DNA of 64,000 bases from Manis javanica (GCF_040802235.1 NC_133172.1:29283738-29347737); one strand, 5' to 3'. Positions 24,158 to 36,849 are shown, counted from the first letter of the stretch. Notes: generated by a model not told the origin, from the sequence alone. Program-made: numbers and translations.

Positions 24158-24742
24158 TGGTAATGCAACCATCTTGGCAGTGTATTGAGATGTAAAGTAG
24201 GAAAAGGAAAAAACCCTATTTCCTGCAGTCATTATAAAAGAGTAGGAATTGAAGCTAACAGGAATGGAGTCAGTCTCCTAGAATAGACAAAGGCTGGTAA
24301 GTAAAGAAACCCCCCCATGTAGGAACATGGGGACACAGCTTTAGGATCAAGGTGCCAAGGCAATGTTGGGCTTTTAATTTTGCAGAAAAGAAGAAGCAAG
24401 CCTGATTTATTTATATGAGGCACTGTTGACTCAGCTCCATTCCCACCTCAGCCATCAGTACGGCCCCTCGGTGCTTTGCACAAGTAGTGCTTCAGTAAGC
24501 ATTTGTCATATGGAATGAAATTTAAGAAGAAATCACTGGTTAGTTACTCTACTCACAAATGATAGCATGATTTATTGTCAGGACCCAAGGTAAATTGAAT
24601 GATGAACCAAAATTATACTATAAGGCATTAAAAGGAATTTAGAACAGCCTGCCTCTCTTTTCAAATATCTTTTCTTCTATTCTTTTTTCTTGACAAGGAG
24701 TTTTGAAATAACTAATGCTAGTAGGCAATACATGAACTCCTT
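24158..24742. other. No gene recognised
   Basis: Unique-looking sequence upstream of the 171-bp duplicated block. Confidence 0.4.
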
Positions 24743-24913
24743 CCTGCTGGAAGGAGGGGCTCAAACCTCATACCCGCGCAATAGCATGTCTGAGCACAAA
24801 TGTTCTCACAGCTGTTGCTCCTTCACAGGATACCAGGCATACTATGTGCTATTTAAGCTGTGATTCCACATTCCTCCTCTTTATTCCTGGGCTTTTCTGT
24901 TCTTAAAACAGAT
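24743..24913 (+). repeat. 171-bp exact direct duplication, copy A
   Basis: Identical by eye to 26509-26679 (offset 1766 bp, same orientation). It starts CCTGCTGGAAGGAGGGG and ends CTTAAAACAGAT. Flanks diverge at once on both sides. The block has no A-tail and no target-site duplication that I can see, so it does not look like a retrotransposon. It could be a recent local duplication or an assembly artefact. Confidence 0.9.
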
Positions 24914-24954
24914 TTCTTATAGGTTGGCTAAAGCCCATCTTTGTTATCTACCTT

Positions 24955-25062
24955 TGGTGGATATGTGAACTGGTACAGCCTTCAGGAAGGAAGTTTGACA
25001 GTATCTATCAAAATCAAAAGAGCCCCTTTCATTACATCCAGCAATCCTAATTCTAAGTATTC
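24955..25062 (+). mobile_element. L1 3'-region fragment
   Basis: GTGAACTGGTACAGCC, then TGACAGTATCTATCAAAATC and ACATCCAGCAATCCTAATTC, is the degraded L1 ORF2-tail pattern. Short and non-coding. Confidence 0.5.
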
Positions 25063-25064
25063 TG

Positions 25065-25545
25065 TTCTATTACTGCATTAGAAACCATCCCAAAACTTAG
25101 TGGCTTACAATAATAATTTATTGTTATTGCACAGACTTCTGCAGGTTGACCAGGTGAATCTCACCTAGGATCTCTCATGTGGTTGTAGTCAGATGGAGGC
25201 GTGGGCTGTGGTCACCTGAAGGCTCCACTGGGCTAGCACAGTGCACTCCCAAGGTGGGCGGCTGGTGCTGGCTGGCAGCTGAGAGCTCTGTTGGGGCTGC
25301 TTGCTGAACTACTGCACGTGCCCTCTCCATGTGAATTGGCTATTCACAGCATGGTGCTGGATTCCAAGAGGGAGTGTCTCATGAGTATGTGTTCCAATGG
25401 AAGATTCCAGGCCAGTTAAGGGCAATGCCCAGAGCCGGCACACTGTCACTTCTGCCACATTCTATTGGTCAGAATAGTCATGGGTCCACCTCCCACCAAG
25501 GACCCGTATGCCCCCCACTCCCTCAGTAAATTCTTTGAAATGTTC
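25065..25545 (-). mobile_element. MaLR-like LTR (MLT1-related)
   Basis: On the plus strand, CCAAAACTTAGTGGCTTACA with AATAATTTATTGTTATTGC leads to TGCAGGTTGACCAGGTGA and GCCACATTCTATTGGTCAGA near 25458. This is the reversed layout of an MLT1-like or related ERVL LTR. Subfamily uncertain. Confidence 0.55.
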
Positions 25546-26089
25546 TCCCAGATTCTTTCTCTTTCTTGTTTTAGAAAATACTAGAACTACTCTACATACT
25601 AATTTTTTTCAGTTAAGGTTCTTCAACTGCAAACAACAGAAACTGGTTGCAAGTAGAGAATCTACTGGATGAGAAGAGGTTGAGGAACAGGAGGAAAGTG
25701 CTCAGTAGTCTTTCCTGGGTCCTGTTGCTGGAACGAATGAACTGTATAATTGAGTTTCTCCTTGCTTCTCAGCTTGGGAGTTAATATCCCAGAAGAAAGA
25801 CCCTCTTTGGCAGAGTTTACGTCAAAAATCAAGCCCTTATCTGCGAGATGTGGAAGACAGATGTGGCAGATGGAGTTTCTGGGGATTCCTTCAGCTTCCA
25901 TGGTGGAGGACAGGTACCTACATTTCCATTCCAGCATGATTTAAAACAATGGGGAAAAAGCAATATCCCAAAAAGGACACCAGATGCTGGATTAGTGAAC
26001 AGTAAAAAATATCCCCTCCACTGAGCTTACTTTCTAATGCCTCCTCCTCCTGTTATACACTGTATCTACAACCAGGTGTGAGTCTGGGG
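25546..26089. other. No gene recognised
   Basis: About 25612-25670 (CAACTGCAAACAACAGAAAC) may belong to an old repeat I cannot name. The remainder is unassigned. Confidence 0.35.
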
Positions 26090-26290
26090 TGCAGTCCAAG
26101 GAGGATGGACTTTGGAGCCAGACATGGACAGTCACTTAATCTTCCCTGGACTCAGTGTTCTTATCTGTAAAAGGAAGGTAAAATAGAGCTTAATTTTCAG
26201 ATTTCTTTGTAGAATTAGAAATAATCTATAAAAAGTGCTTTGCACAGTCTCTATCCCACAGAACCCTAATAAATGGCAGCCATTGCATCA
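26090..26290 (+). mobile_element. MIR SINE
   Basis: TTTGGAGCCAGACATGGACA...CAGTGTTCTTATCTGTAAAA...AAAAAGTGCTTTGCACAGTC...CCCTAATAAATGGCAGCC follows the MIR body in forward orientation. Confidence 0.65.
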
Positions 26291-26508
26291 TTCCTCATGA
26301 CAGAGTAGCAACCTGCTTCTCTCTCCCTCAGACTACCACCATCAGACCTCTGTCCTTCATCCATGATGGATGATGAATTCACTAGCTACCCAAAGCGGAG
26401 AGGCACTCGGGCCCAATCACTGTGTGCATTGGGTATGAGCTGGGAGCTTCAGAGCGCACTAGGAAGGGAGCCCCCTGCCTACCCAAGAACAGTGGTGATT
26501 GCCTGCAG

Positions 26509-26679
26509 CCTGCTGGAAGGAGGGGCTCAAACCTCATACCCGCGCAATAGCATGTCTGAGCACAAATGTTCTCACAGCTGTTGCTCCTTCACAGGATACC
26601 AGGCATACTATGTGCTATTTAAGCTGTGATTCCACATTCCTCCTCTTTATTCCTGGGCTTTTCTGTTCTTAAAACAGAT
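26509..26679 (+). repeat. 171-bp exact direct duplication, copy B
   Basis: Second copy of 24743-24913. Here the upstream flank (CCTGCAG before CCTGCTGG) provides a short local microhomology of CCTGC. Confidence 0.9.
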
Positions 26680-27399
26680 CTTTATTCTTTTTTAAAAAAT
26701 GTATTCTGCCCTTCTAAAGGTAATGGGATGAGTTCATGACTCCTCCCATCTTCAGAGTTGCCTGTCTGAGATTGTACTGTGAATTCTTTCATGGTGCTTT
26801 AATGTCAGGTGCAAAACGAAGCCTTTCCTAAGTCTTTACAACATGCTTGAAGGGATAGAGTGGTCTTGTCATAGGATGCTGCACTGCTCTCGGAGCTTTG
26901 CCACAATTCAGCTTGTAACAGATGGACTCTTCATTAGGTGTGCACATTGCATCCACCTGGGAATTCACCACCGTTGGCCGAGAGATTTGGTTTCAGCTGC
27001 AGATAATTACTCCCTTTCTTGTCTTGACCTTTAGATCAAAGATTATCAACAAATTCAAATTCTTCTGTCCTTTCCTTTTCTGCTAGATTGAAAAGCTAGA
27101 AATAGGTTGGATGAAACCAGCTTTCATTCAAACAGTGTGGTTCAGACTCAAATATCAGGACCAAATTTGTTAGTTTTTGGCAGAGACTGCAACATGAAGT
27201 TTCTGGCATTCATGTCATGAAAATCACTGATGACAACAGATTCCATTTCTATTGCTTTTGGTATCACTCTTCTGCAAAGCTCAGGTTAAGGTCCCAGTGA
27301 CCTCCACATTGTGAAATCATCCTTAAAATGCTACCTTCCTTATTCTGATTGTCTTCCTGCCTCTCTGAGCATCATTTCTATCTTTTTACGGGTTTCTCT
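26680..27399. other. No gene recognised
   Basis: Unique-looking sequence; no repeat or exon confidently recognised. Confidence 0.4.
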
Positions 27400-28395
27400 T
27401 GACCATTAAATATTGAGGAAGCTCAGGCTTAGTCCAATCCCCTTTCTATTTTCATTATTCAATCTCTTTTTATTAATTTCATCCATGCCCATAACTTCAA
27501 TTACGTCCTATGGGCAGATGACTCACAAACTCTAGTTTGAAGAGCCCAGACAAATACTGAGTCAAATGCATATGCCTAATTGCCTTCCTGACATTTCCAT
27601 GTGGATATGTCAAAGGCTCCTCAAACTTGGTATTCCCCCTTAATTCTCATTTTATTCCAAGATTCCCATCTCAATGAATGGTGGCTCCATCCACCAACCT
27701 TCAAACAAAAAACCAAGGTGTCTGCCTTGGATATCTCCTTATCATTCTATCATAAATCCCTGCAATTCTCTCCCTTGAATCTCTCACATTGGTACACTTG
27801 TTTGCAGCCCATACCTGGCACCCTGGCCCACATCATCTTTCTGGCCTAGTGGTCTACTTCACACATGGCCCAAATCTGTTTTTCACATTATAAGCTTTCT
27901 AAAACATAAATCTAATTATGTTACCCTCTTCCTAAAAATCTTCAGGGTTCTCTAGATCATTTTAGGATAAAAACCTAAATCCTTAACATGTCCGTAAGGC
28001 CATTCTCATTCTGACCCCTCTCCAGCCACAACTGCCATCCCTTCACATTTTATGTGACCATCACATCAAGGCTTTGGCATATGCTGTTTGCTCTGCATTC
28101 TGCACCCCATCCTTTATTTTAGATAATGTTCACTCTTGTTCAGATCTCTGCTCAATTATCATTCCCTCAAGGAAGGCTTTCCCTTACCTCCCAGACAGGT
28201 CAAGTCCCTCTTGTGCACATTCTTACAATATCTGTTGCCTCTTGATCAACAGTACTTATCATAATGAATTTGGGAGATGCTCTGATTACTTGACTGTTGA
28301 AAGCAAGGACTGTTTCAATAGCTCATCATTATTCGATAGCACTTAGCACAGCAACCACACACCTAGTGGGTGCTCAATAAATATATGTAAATGAT
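27400..28395 (+). mobile_element. L2 LINE, ORF2 3' part and 3'UTR
   Basis: A long forward L2 relic. Landmarks are GCAGATGACTCACAAACTCT near 27514, the clipped CATCCACCAACCTTCAAAC near 27688 and AAATCTTCAGGGTTCTCTAG near 27935. TCACATCAAGGCTTTGGCAT lies near 28062, GGAAGGCTTTCCCTTACCTC near 28170, and GCTCAATAAATATATG closes it near 28371. Reading frames are broken throughout. Confidence 0.8.
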
Positions 28396-28795
28396 AAATA
28401 ATTAAAGGAAGTCCAAAAGAAACTGATGCCATTCAAAAATTAAATGATATAAGCCTCTGTGGGACCCCAGATTCCTGATAGAAATAGAGAGGAAAGGGGA
28501 CAGCTTACTCAAAGTCTGGTTTGTGGGGTGGGGGACACTGTGATTTTGCTCTTTATCATGAGGTTTTTATGCAGTATCCCCAGTTTCAGTCTATGCTCAA
28601 TGGATCAATTGTACAAGCTGAGTTTGTGATGGGAGGGAAGGTTCTATCAGAGTGCAGAGTTCTGTCTGAAGGACTTCTGTATTGGCTGTGAAATGTTTAG
28701 TTGTGCTGTATCCCATTCCTGTGCTCACTGAATTCAAGGAACTAAAAGTCTAGTAGGGGGGCCAGGACAAATGAACATGAAATGAGTGTACAAGT
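28396..28795. other. No gene recognised
   Basis: Unassigned sequence between the L2 and the Tigger1-type element. Confidence 0.4.
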
Positions 28796-29256
28796 GTACC
28801 TCAGAGATGTTGTAGGTTCAGTTCCAGATCACCCGGATGAAGTGAACATCACAATAAGGTGAATATCACAATAAGGTAATCCAAATGAAGTTTTTGGTTT
28901 CTCAGTGCACATAAAAGTTATGTTTACACTATACCATAGTCTATTAAGTGTGCAATAGCAATAGGTCTAAAAAATATACATACCTTAATTAAAAAACACT
29001 TTATTGCTATGAAGTGCTAACCATCATTTGAGTTTTCAACTGAGTCATGATCACCTGATCACTGGTCTCCATATCAAATGTAATAACAAACTTTGAAATA
29101 TTGTGAGAATTACCAAAATGTTACACAGAGACAGACACTGAGCAAATGCTGGGAAAATGGCACTGACAGACTGGCTCCAGGCAGGGTTGCCACAAACCTT
29201 CAATTGTAAAAAGCAGAATATCTGCAAGTGCAATAAAATGAGGTATGCCGGAATGC
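28796..29256. mobile_element. Tigger1-type DNA transposon, internally deleted
   Basis: The left end reads TACCTCAGAGATGTTGTAGG and the right end AATAAAATGAGGTATGCC, the two inverted termini of a Tigger1-like (pogo/Tc1-mariner) element. Both subterminal regions are present (ATAAAAGTTATGTTTACACT near 28912; CTTTGAAATATTGTGAGAAT near 29091). The transposase gene is absent, so this is a non-autonomous deletion derivative of about 460 bp. Confidence 0.8.
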
Positions 29257-29261
29257 ACAAG

Positions 29262-29410
29262 GTGAAAGAATTAGGCTTGGAGTCAGCCGTTCCAGTGTCT
29301 AGGTGTGGGAACTCCAGCATGTTTCTTAATCCCTCTGAGCCCAAATGTCTTCATCTGTAAAGTGAGGATCAAAAAATCAAGGTGGTTTTGAGCATTCAAT
29401 GGGTTATAAT
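29262..29410 (+). mobile_element. MIR SINE
   Basis: TTGGAGTCAGCCGTTCCAGT...AATGTCTTCATCTGTAAAGT is forward MIR. The 3' tail is eroded. Confidence 0.6.
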
Positions 29411-29925
29411 CTGGGTGGGGTGCTGAGTGCAGTGAGCAAAGGCTTGCTGTAGTTACAAGCACTGACTACATGGGTCCCAAGAAGGGGGAGGGGGGAAAGA
29501 AGGTGCTCAGGGAGTCATAGAAGAGGGAGCCTGCTGGCTTTGGCATATGGAGAGATGTAGGACAGGAAAGAGAAGGAACAGGAGGGAGGTGAGAGAGGAA
29601 AACGCATGGAGGGAGGAAGGGAGCTTGCCTTGGATGAGGGGGAATCGGCCCAGAGGCCCAGTGAACAGACCCACAGAGGCTTGGATTCCATGCTGTGCTG
29701 AGCCTGGGTAGGTCTGTGACCAGAGGAGGAACTTAATGTTTCTTACAACTTACCCTTTTATCAAAAATAATCAGTAAATAAAACCAACCATGTGGAATTT
29801 CAGTTTGGGTTTGTTAAGTATTTTGATAATGCAAACAGAACAGTAAATTGCTTGGGATCTATGCTAAGTATTTCAGCACTTGATTTTATAAGCAAAGAGA
29901 AGAAAGTACCCAGGTTTGGTGTCTA
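29411..29925. other. Purine-rich unique sequence, no gene
   Basis: A G/A-rich stretch at about 29480-29660; no recognised family. Confidence 0.4.
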
Positions 29926-30002
29926 GCTATGCTATGAATGCATAACATTAATCGCTCTCAACCTCAGTTTTTTCATCTTTAAAATAGAATTAAAATGCCT
30001 TC
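29926..30002 (+). mobile_element. MIR SINE fragment
   Basis: CTCAACCTCAGTTTTTTCATC followed by TTTAAAATAGAATTAAAATG is the MIR core. Confidence 0.55.
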
Positions 30003-30124
30003 TAACAATGATAAATAGCTTCTATGTGTCAGGTACTGAAGTGTGGCAATTAAGATACACATTCATTTAACAGTGTGCTATGTACTTTACATGAATTTGA
30101 AACTCACATTAACTGAGGTAGGAT

Positions 30125-30230
30125 TGTTACTCTCCCTGTTTACCCATGAGCCAGCCACAGGCAGGTTAAGCAAATTGCCCTGGCAGACTCCAGAGCTGAG
30201 ACTGACCCGTGAAGCTGGACTGCCCTAATT
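30125..30230 (-). mobile_element. MIR SINE fragment
   Basis: Reversed MIR pattern: CCCTGTTTACCCATGAG, then GGTTAAGCAAATTGCCCTGG and CCAGAGCTGAGACTGACCC. Confidence 0.5.
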
Positions 30231-31268
30231 ATTACCTATAGGGTTGCATCAGGGATGTGTGAGATAGTGTGTGGAAAACACTGGCCTGCTGCCTGGTTTG
30301 CATTAAGTATTCAACACACGTTAGTTCCCTCACATTTGATTGTATTTTGCTCAGTAATTTATCAATACTGCTCCTTATTTGATGAAGGTGTTTCTCTTGT
30401 CATACAATAATAATGGTAAATACATTTCTTGAGAGAGGAAGGGCATTATGGCTTATGTTTCCTTTGCAGTTTTCACTGTGTACCTAGAGGTTCTTGGTAG
30501 AAATTTCTTATAGAATGGAATAAATGCTTATGGGTTGAATAAATGAAGGATCCAATTTTAAAAAGGCAAATGGAGAATACGACTGATTGGCTTTATAACT
30601 TCTTTTTATTTTACCCCACCAAATTCTAAAAGAGGATTTGAGGATAATTATAAAAATATGAAAAACTCAACAGGCTAAAAGCAAACAAGTCAAGAAAATT
30701 GGAGCAAAGGGACAATAAAATAAACCCAGGGATGTTTATTTCTTTGTCATTTCTTGATAGAGATTTGTCAGCAAATCACCAAGATGAAACCCAGAAAATG
30801 TGCTAGAATCTGGAACTTAGGCCTGTCGGGTGCTCCTTGATCTCTGATGGGACACAGCGTGAATCTCAAAGGGAGTTTGGGTAGAAAACAGAGAATCTGA
30901 ATCTGAAACTGTCTCTGGTCTGGTTGCCATGAAAATACCAAGCTTTGAGAGCAATGCACCCAGACCTCACTTTATAAAGAGGCAGTTTTCTCAGAGGTAG
31001 AGTTATATTCTCCTGGCTTACATTACCACATTAAGCCTCCTTTATTTCTACTTCTGTCTGATCTCCAAGATCTATGAACATGTCTGAAATGTTTGGAAGA
31101 GCTGTATTAATGACCCCTCTTCTCTCCTGGACTTAGATTCAACTAGGAATAGGCACAGTAGGGTCCTGTGGAAACCAAAGATGGTGGAAGAAGGTTCAAA
31201 TGCTGCCAAGGTTCAAAACCTGGCCCTCCCATCTAACTTGGCCTTTCTGTTTAATAATCCCTCTAAAT
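30231..31268. other. No gene recognised
   Basis: AT-rich unassigned sequence without recognised exons or repeats. Confidence 0.4.
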
Positions 31269-31269
31269 C

Positions 31270-31430
31270 TATAGATCTCAGTCTTGGCTGCACATTAGAA
31301 TCACCTAGTAGTTTTTAAAACTTACCAGTGCCTGAATACCACCTGTGGAGCATCTGATTTAACTGATCTGGGTGGAGCTAGGCATCGTCATCTTTTAAAC
31401 TCTGAAAATGACTCAAATATGCATCTAATG
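31270..31430. mobile_element. hAT-Charlie/MER-type DNA transposon relic
   Basis: CTTGGCTGCACATTAGAATC then ACCTAGTAGTTTTTAAAACTT is the terminal wording of a MER5/Charlie-group non-autonomous element. Confidence 0.6.
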
Positions 31431-31431
31431 T

Positions 31432-31625
31432 TAAGAATCACTTAGCATGCATCAGATCCTCTCCAAGATTTGTTAAAACACAGATTGCTAGACCCAAATC
31501 CAAGGTTTTTGATGTAGAATGTCTAGAGTGGGGCCTGAGAATTTGCATTTCTGACAGCGTTGTAGGTGATATGCTGATGTTGCTGGTCCTGGGCCCATAC
31601 TTTTGAAGCCACTGCTTTAAACCAA
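31432..31625. mobile_element. MER5-type hAT relic
   Basis: AAGAATCACTTAGCATGCAT, GTTAAAACACAGATTGCTAG, GGGGCCTGAGAATTTGCATT and GATATGCTGATGTTGCTGGT follow the MER5A-like order end to end. It sits directly next to the previous hAT relic. Confidence 0.75.
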
Positions 31626-31799
31626 GAATTTGGCCAGAGGACTTCAAAGCTTACAAAAATTCCATTATATAATATAAATGTTTCTTTATGGTTATGGAGA
31701 CAATTTTTTGTGTCTGATTTTTTGATTTATTGAATGAGTAACACAAAAAATGGAAATGGGACACACCAAATCCCACATTTACACACATACTATTTTGTA

Positions 31800-31960
31800 A
31801 TGGAAACAGCAGTAGCTAGCACTTACTGCACACTTACTATGTCTCAGGCACGAGCTAAAATTTTCAGTTATTGTTTCCTTCTATGAGGTAGCTACTTTAC
31901 TATCCCATTTTATAGATGGGAAATTTGCAACAAAAAGAGATTATAATGGCTGTTTTACAT
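31800..31960 (-). mobile_element. MIR-like SINE fragment
   Basis: CTAGCACTTACTGCACACTT, ACTATGTCTCAGGCACG and CATTTTATAGATGGGAAATT fit a reversed MIR-related element. Confidence 0.5.
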
Positions 31961-33984
31961 ACTTGTAAACAGAGCATAAAGTCAGCTTCTTAGTACACTG
32001 GCATATTTTCCATATTGTTCATACTATTCCATTGCATTTGTATATCACTATTTTCTTCTCTTTGGGCATTTAGAGAATTTCCATTTTCCACAATTACAGT
32101 TAAGCAGCAGTAATCAATTTCATTTAGTGCTTGTCTTAAATTATTTTCTTAGAATAGAGCCTCAATCAATCAAAAGGTAAAATTGCCTCATTTGATTACA
32201 ACATACTAGAGCAGAAAATACTTCTTTTCCAAATCAAAATTTTTTCAAACCAAATCATTCTCTGGATGGTATTAGATTGTCATACATTTAAGATAATGGT
32301 ACTGCAGGAAAATAGTTAGGAAAGTATTCCCTATAATTTAGCCTATCCCAAATTCACTCCAGTGAGGGTTATCTCTTAGGCAGACAAGCATTTGAAGAAA
32401 ACTTCTAGATTTCTTACAGCAAAAAGAAGGTTCTGTCCTGTTCTATTATAATCACCCCAAACAACAGAGGAATAAGAACTGGAAACACAATGTCATTTTA
32501 GACAACAGCAGAAGACATCTGTAACTCAGAAACCCCCTGAATAAGCAGAGGGAGTGGGAGGGAATTCCAGCCCTGGCACCTGAAGACTCAGGAAACTGAG
32601 TGAGCAAGGTATGCAAGAGGTAGCAGCTGCAAACGAGGGACTTACGTGAAAGTGTGTTTAAGGCACAGGCAGGGCCCCACATCTCTCCACTGACTGACGA
32701 GAAGCAGGCGGTAATTCTCTAGAGAAACTGAACAGCCAGCCTCCAGTTAACGGGACACCAGACACAGAGAGGGCAGGTGCCAGACCAGACCCAGGGGATC
32801 AGGAGAAGGTCTGAATCTTGAATGGGGAGGTCTCCAGGCCCTTGTCCACATGAGATCATATCTTGCGGTTCCCTGATTGACGCTGAAAACACTTCATATG
32901 GATTTATTCAAAAGTTGTGATATAATCAAATTAGAAGGTTGAGTTGCAGAGAGGATGTGAGGAGCTTTATGTTCTCTAATAGGAAATTACATGAAATATG
33001 AAATATTTGGAAATACTAAGGTTAACTGAAAGATACACAGCTAAAGTTGTTAAAAGTGGTTGCCCCTAGGAACAGGGGCAGGGGCGGAGGTGTCCTGTGT
33101 GGGGGGATAGCTGTTTTTCCTTATAACTTTTAAATGACGTGAGTGTATTTCTTTGATAAATTAAAATTGAAGACGAGGGGGAAATTGCTTGGGCAGTTAG
33201 TTGTCTGCTACTTAATTTATGTGCCTTATGAGTTGGATTTCCATAAATGGATTTTGTTCAAGAAAGCCACTCATGGGGACTGCAGGTCATAAATACAAAT
33301 TAATGATATTGGGGAGGTAATTAGTTGGTCAGTATCCAAAGAGAACACTGATTCCTTAGGAAGAAGTCCAGGCTCCAGGTTGAAGGGTTAGGCTCTCCAC
33401 TGTAGGCTTCCTTCTGGCCAAAATTCTAAAAGAAGTCCCTCACTAATCCGCCTGACAAGTCACCCCTACTGCTGGTGAGAGTCTAACCGTCATTCCAGCT
33501 AGGAAAGTGCTCCGGCCTGCTCTCTGTTGCCATAGAAACAGTGCAGCTCACATCTCCCTGTTGCTTTGGTAACCCACCCCTATTTCCTCACATCACTACT
33601 GCTGGGGTATTTTGAAGCCAAGATAATGGCCTCTATTGTGGATTGAATGTTAATAGGGCAATGCTCTACCCCAGCCCCCCTCCACAGCTCCACAGTTTGA
33701 AGCTGTGTCTAAGTGGCATCTCTGTGAGATGATAATAGACACTCAAATCAGATGGAGGGGAGTTGTAATGGTGGCGGTGGTGGGAATCCCTTATTATGGT
33801 GAAAGAGGGGCTCAGTTCCTAATCTTGAAAAGGGAAGAATGATGTCTAAGAACTCAGAGGCAGGTATGGGAAGATGACCCATTAAGAGGGCCTCAGCTGT
33901 GTCTCAGGGTCTGAGGCCATTTCTCCCAATCAATAAAGGGTAATGAATGTAAATAAAGCTTACTGGGTAGTGAATATGGGCTAG
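31961..33984. other. No gene recognised
   Basis: Mostly unassigned. About 33045-33175 (GTTGCCCCTAGGAACAGGGG and a T/A-rich end) may be a LINE 3'UTR scrap. No exon was recognised. Confidence 0.35.
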
Positions 33985-34115
33985 GCTCTGGACTGAGCAC
34001 TCCATGCACATTTAATCCCTATTTTATAGAAGAAAAGAGTAAGTAACCTATTCAGTATCATAGAGACTCAGAATTCAAACTCAAATCTCAATCACTGCAC
34101 TAAGCTGCCCCTCAG
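33985..34115 (-). mobile_element. MIR SINE fragment
   Basis: ATTTTATAGAAGAAAAGAGTAA, ATTCAAACTCAAATCTCAA and CACTGCACTAAGCTGCC match the reversed MIR core and its A-box end. Degraded. Confidence 0.5.
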
Positions 34116-35059
34116 CTGAGATGGGAGAAGCATCAGGGAGTGCTCTTGCGCCAAAGAAGCACACTCTGCAGCTGGAAAAAGAAATTTAATACAAAGGGAA
34201 AAAATGAGAAGATAATACCTTACAGGGCGTGGTAAAGTGTGAAGTTCAGGTGCCATATTCACCAAGAGGCTGAAATAGCTGCAGAACTCAGACTTTCCAT
34301 GGGGAAAAAGGAAAAGGATGACCCTGCAAGCACCGTGAGAGATGGAGGATCAGGGTCAAGTTCAGGCTCGAGCCCGGAGCAGGTGGTTAACTCAAGTCAC
34401 CTCCTGCTAATGGCAGCCTTCCCGCTGCTTAGCAAAGGGAAACCTTTCGTTCCTCTCCTTATTTCTTGTGTCCTCAAGCCTTAAAAGATTCAAATTTACT
34501 TGATATTATCTGACCCTTTTACTTTGAAAAAAAAATTGGTTTCACATAACATTGTTTTAAATTTTATGGCCATCAATTTCACGATTCAATAATTCTGTTT
34601 GCTTTACAAGTGGATTTCTTTTTTAGCCACCTCAAGTTTTCATGGCATTAAGTGGAGATAAATCTTCAGAAATAGAATTTTTATGATGTCTTGATTTTTT
34701 GTAACAGAATTATAATATTTAGACTTGTCCTTGTGTCTCTTCTAATTTGTTCCCACTCTTCTCCCTTTAAATCTCCAGGGCTTGACAGCAGACTGGACCC
34801 CATGCAGAGCTATAATGGAGACACTGAATTCTCCAAGGGGAACTCAAGGGTGAGGTATCCTAACATCCTCTTCTGTGGGGTCTTTTAAAGCTCAAAACAG
34901 TGGTTCTCAATCCTGAGCTCTTTCCAGTCATCTCAAAGGACAAAACATTCTCAACTGTCAAAGCCAAATGAATATAAACTTGTTTTTAATTTTTATAATA
35001 TAAATGTATCTTAGAATTGAAGGCAAAGGTTCATTTGAAAGTAGTTAATTGTTGGCTAA
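34116..35059. other. No gene recognised
   Basis: Unassigned sequence. Short open frames lack recognisable domains. Confidence 0.4.
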
Positions 35060-35335
35060 CACGGTGGCTTGTAAGTAAGACTGTCTAGATTTGAATCCAG
35101 CTCAACTTCTCTCTGTCCCTATTTCTTTCTCTCTCTCGCTCTCCCAGTAGCTCTCTTCTCTCCTAATAGCTGTGTGACCTTGGGCAAGTCACTTCATGTT
35201 CTTAAGCCTCAGTTTCCTCACCTGCATAATGGGGTAAGTCATTTTTGTAGATTAAGTGAGCCTATGCATGTAAAGAGCCTGCAGTGGTGCTTAGCACATA
35301 ATGCTTAGCAGAAATGAACAGTTTTTATTCTAAAA
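35060..35335 (+). mobile_element. MIR SINE, nearly full length
   Basis: The tRNA-like B-box region (AGATTTGAATCCAGCTC) is followed, after a CT-rich expansion, by AGCTGTGTGACCTTGGGCAA, CCTCAGTTTCCTCACCTGCA and ATGTAAAGAGCCTGCAGTGG. This is the best preserved MIR in the window. The CT-microsatellite at about 35110-35160 splits it. Confidence 0.85.
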
Positions 35336-36849
35336 AAAGGAACCCACTAAGTGCTTAAGGTCTTTAGAAAAAACTCCTCTTCCTTAGAGGTTGGCTTCTT
35401 TCTGCAGTGTCAACCTGTTTAAGCATGTGAACTTTGGAATATGGCACTTACCAACTCCTCCTGTAGCTTCTTTTCTACATTCCTACCTGCATTTGGTAGT
35501 TCAGACTGATGTCTCACACTTCTGACCTTGCATACACACACTTCAAAATTCTATATTCTGCCTGAGTTCTGTGGTTCTGCTTCTGGATCCAGGACTAGAT
35601 CCTGAATCTTAGTGGCTTCCTAACTTACCCATAAATTTCTGATATTCTCAAGGGTGAACTGTATCCTGGACTATAATTAGCATGATTACAGAATGGATGC
35701 AGGGCCCCTGTAGGATGAAATCAGGTGTCTTAGCATCAGGTGAACTGGACATCACTACACCAGAGTGCAAAGGAAAATTAATGACTGTGTGTCTGGTTTC
35801 AGGGCTGACTTTAGGAAATTTCTATCAAGAGTAAATAGCTAGTTTTGAAGAGCTTTGTCTGAGTAATAATCTCCTAATACATGGAAAGTCTTTATTATTA
35901 ACTGAGCATTCAGCCTAAAGTATTGAGGAGAGAAAGGGACCCACCTAGCCACTAGAGTACCGGGATCAGTTTTGGTGACTCACTAGGTGACAGGTGGCAG
36001 GGCCACAACATGCTCACATACCCACTATTTTATAGGTTTAAAAAAAAGGAGAAAACTTACATATTGCCCTCAATAAACTGAGGAAATTGTTGGGGATGGG
36101 CAAACAGAATCAGATAATTATATAGAGACTATGTATGCAATATATATATATATATGTGTGTGTGCATGTACAAAGTCTAAAGGCTTAGAGTTCAAAAGAT
36201 ACTTGAAAAATGTGACAGAGCTGAAACAGAGTGGTTTGAGAGTAAGGTGGGATGGTATTCAAGGTAACTGTTTATGTTTGGTGTTTGAGAGGAATCAATA
36301 TACAGTGGAAAGAGCATGCCAGTTTAGGTCCTGTTCCAGCTGAACCCTCACCATGCTGTGGCTTGTCTATCATTTTACCTCTCATGTGATGCATGCATCT
36401 CCTGTAGTTGGGTGAAAAAGCAGACAATGAATGTGAATGTGATTTGTAAACATGGAACTGCCGCAGAGTTGGTAGTTCAATTATTGTTGTGAGTCTGTGT
36501 CTTGAGTTTAACATATCTAGCCATTCTTTGTACTTGTTCATGATTCTATTAAGGAAAATTTTACTGTCTACTATGTATACAGACTGGTGCCAGGTGCTGG
36601 GCAGATGCTACTGGTGGTCTCTGGACCCTCTTTCAGACCTCCTGGAGTGTGCACAGTGGAAGATTTGAAATGTTTTGCCTGAGAGACTGAAATAGCCCCT
36701 GACTAGTCTCACTGCTTCTTCTCGTGTTTCCCTCAAATCTGTCCTCCATGCAGTAGGCAGAATGACCCATTTTTCTCTTAAATATAATGTATGACATATT
36801 ATATGTATTATGATTGTAATTTATATGTGTGTATTATATGATAAATCAT
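35336..36849. other. No gene; TA/TG microsatellite
   Basis: A (TA)n(TG)n run lies at about 36137-36164. The rest holds no recognised repeat, exon or RNA. Confidence 0.45.
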
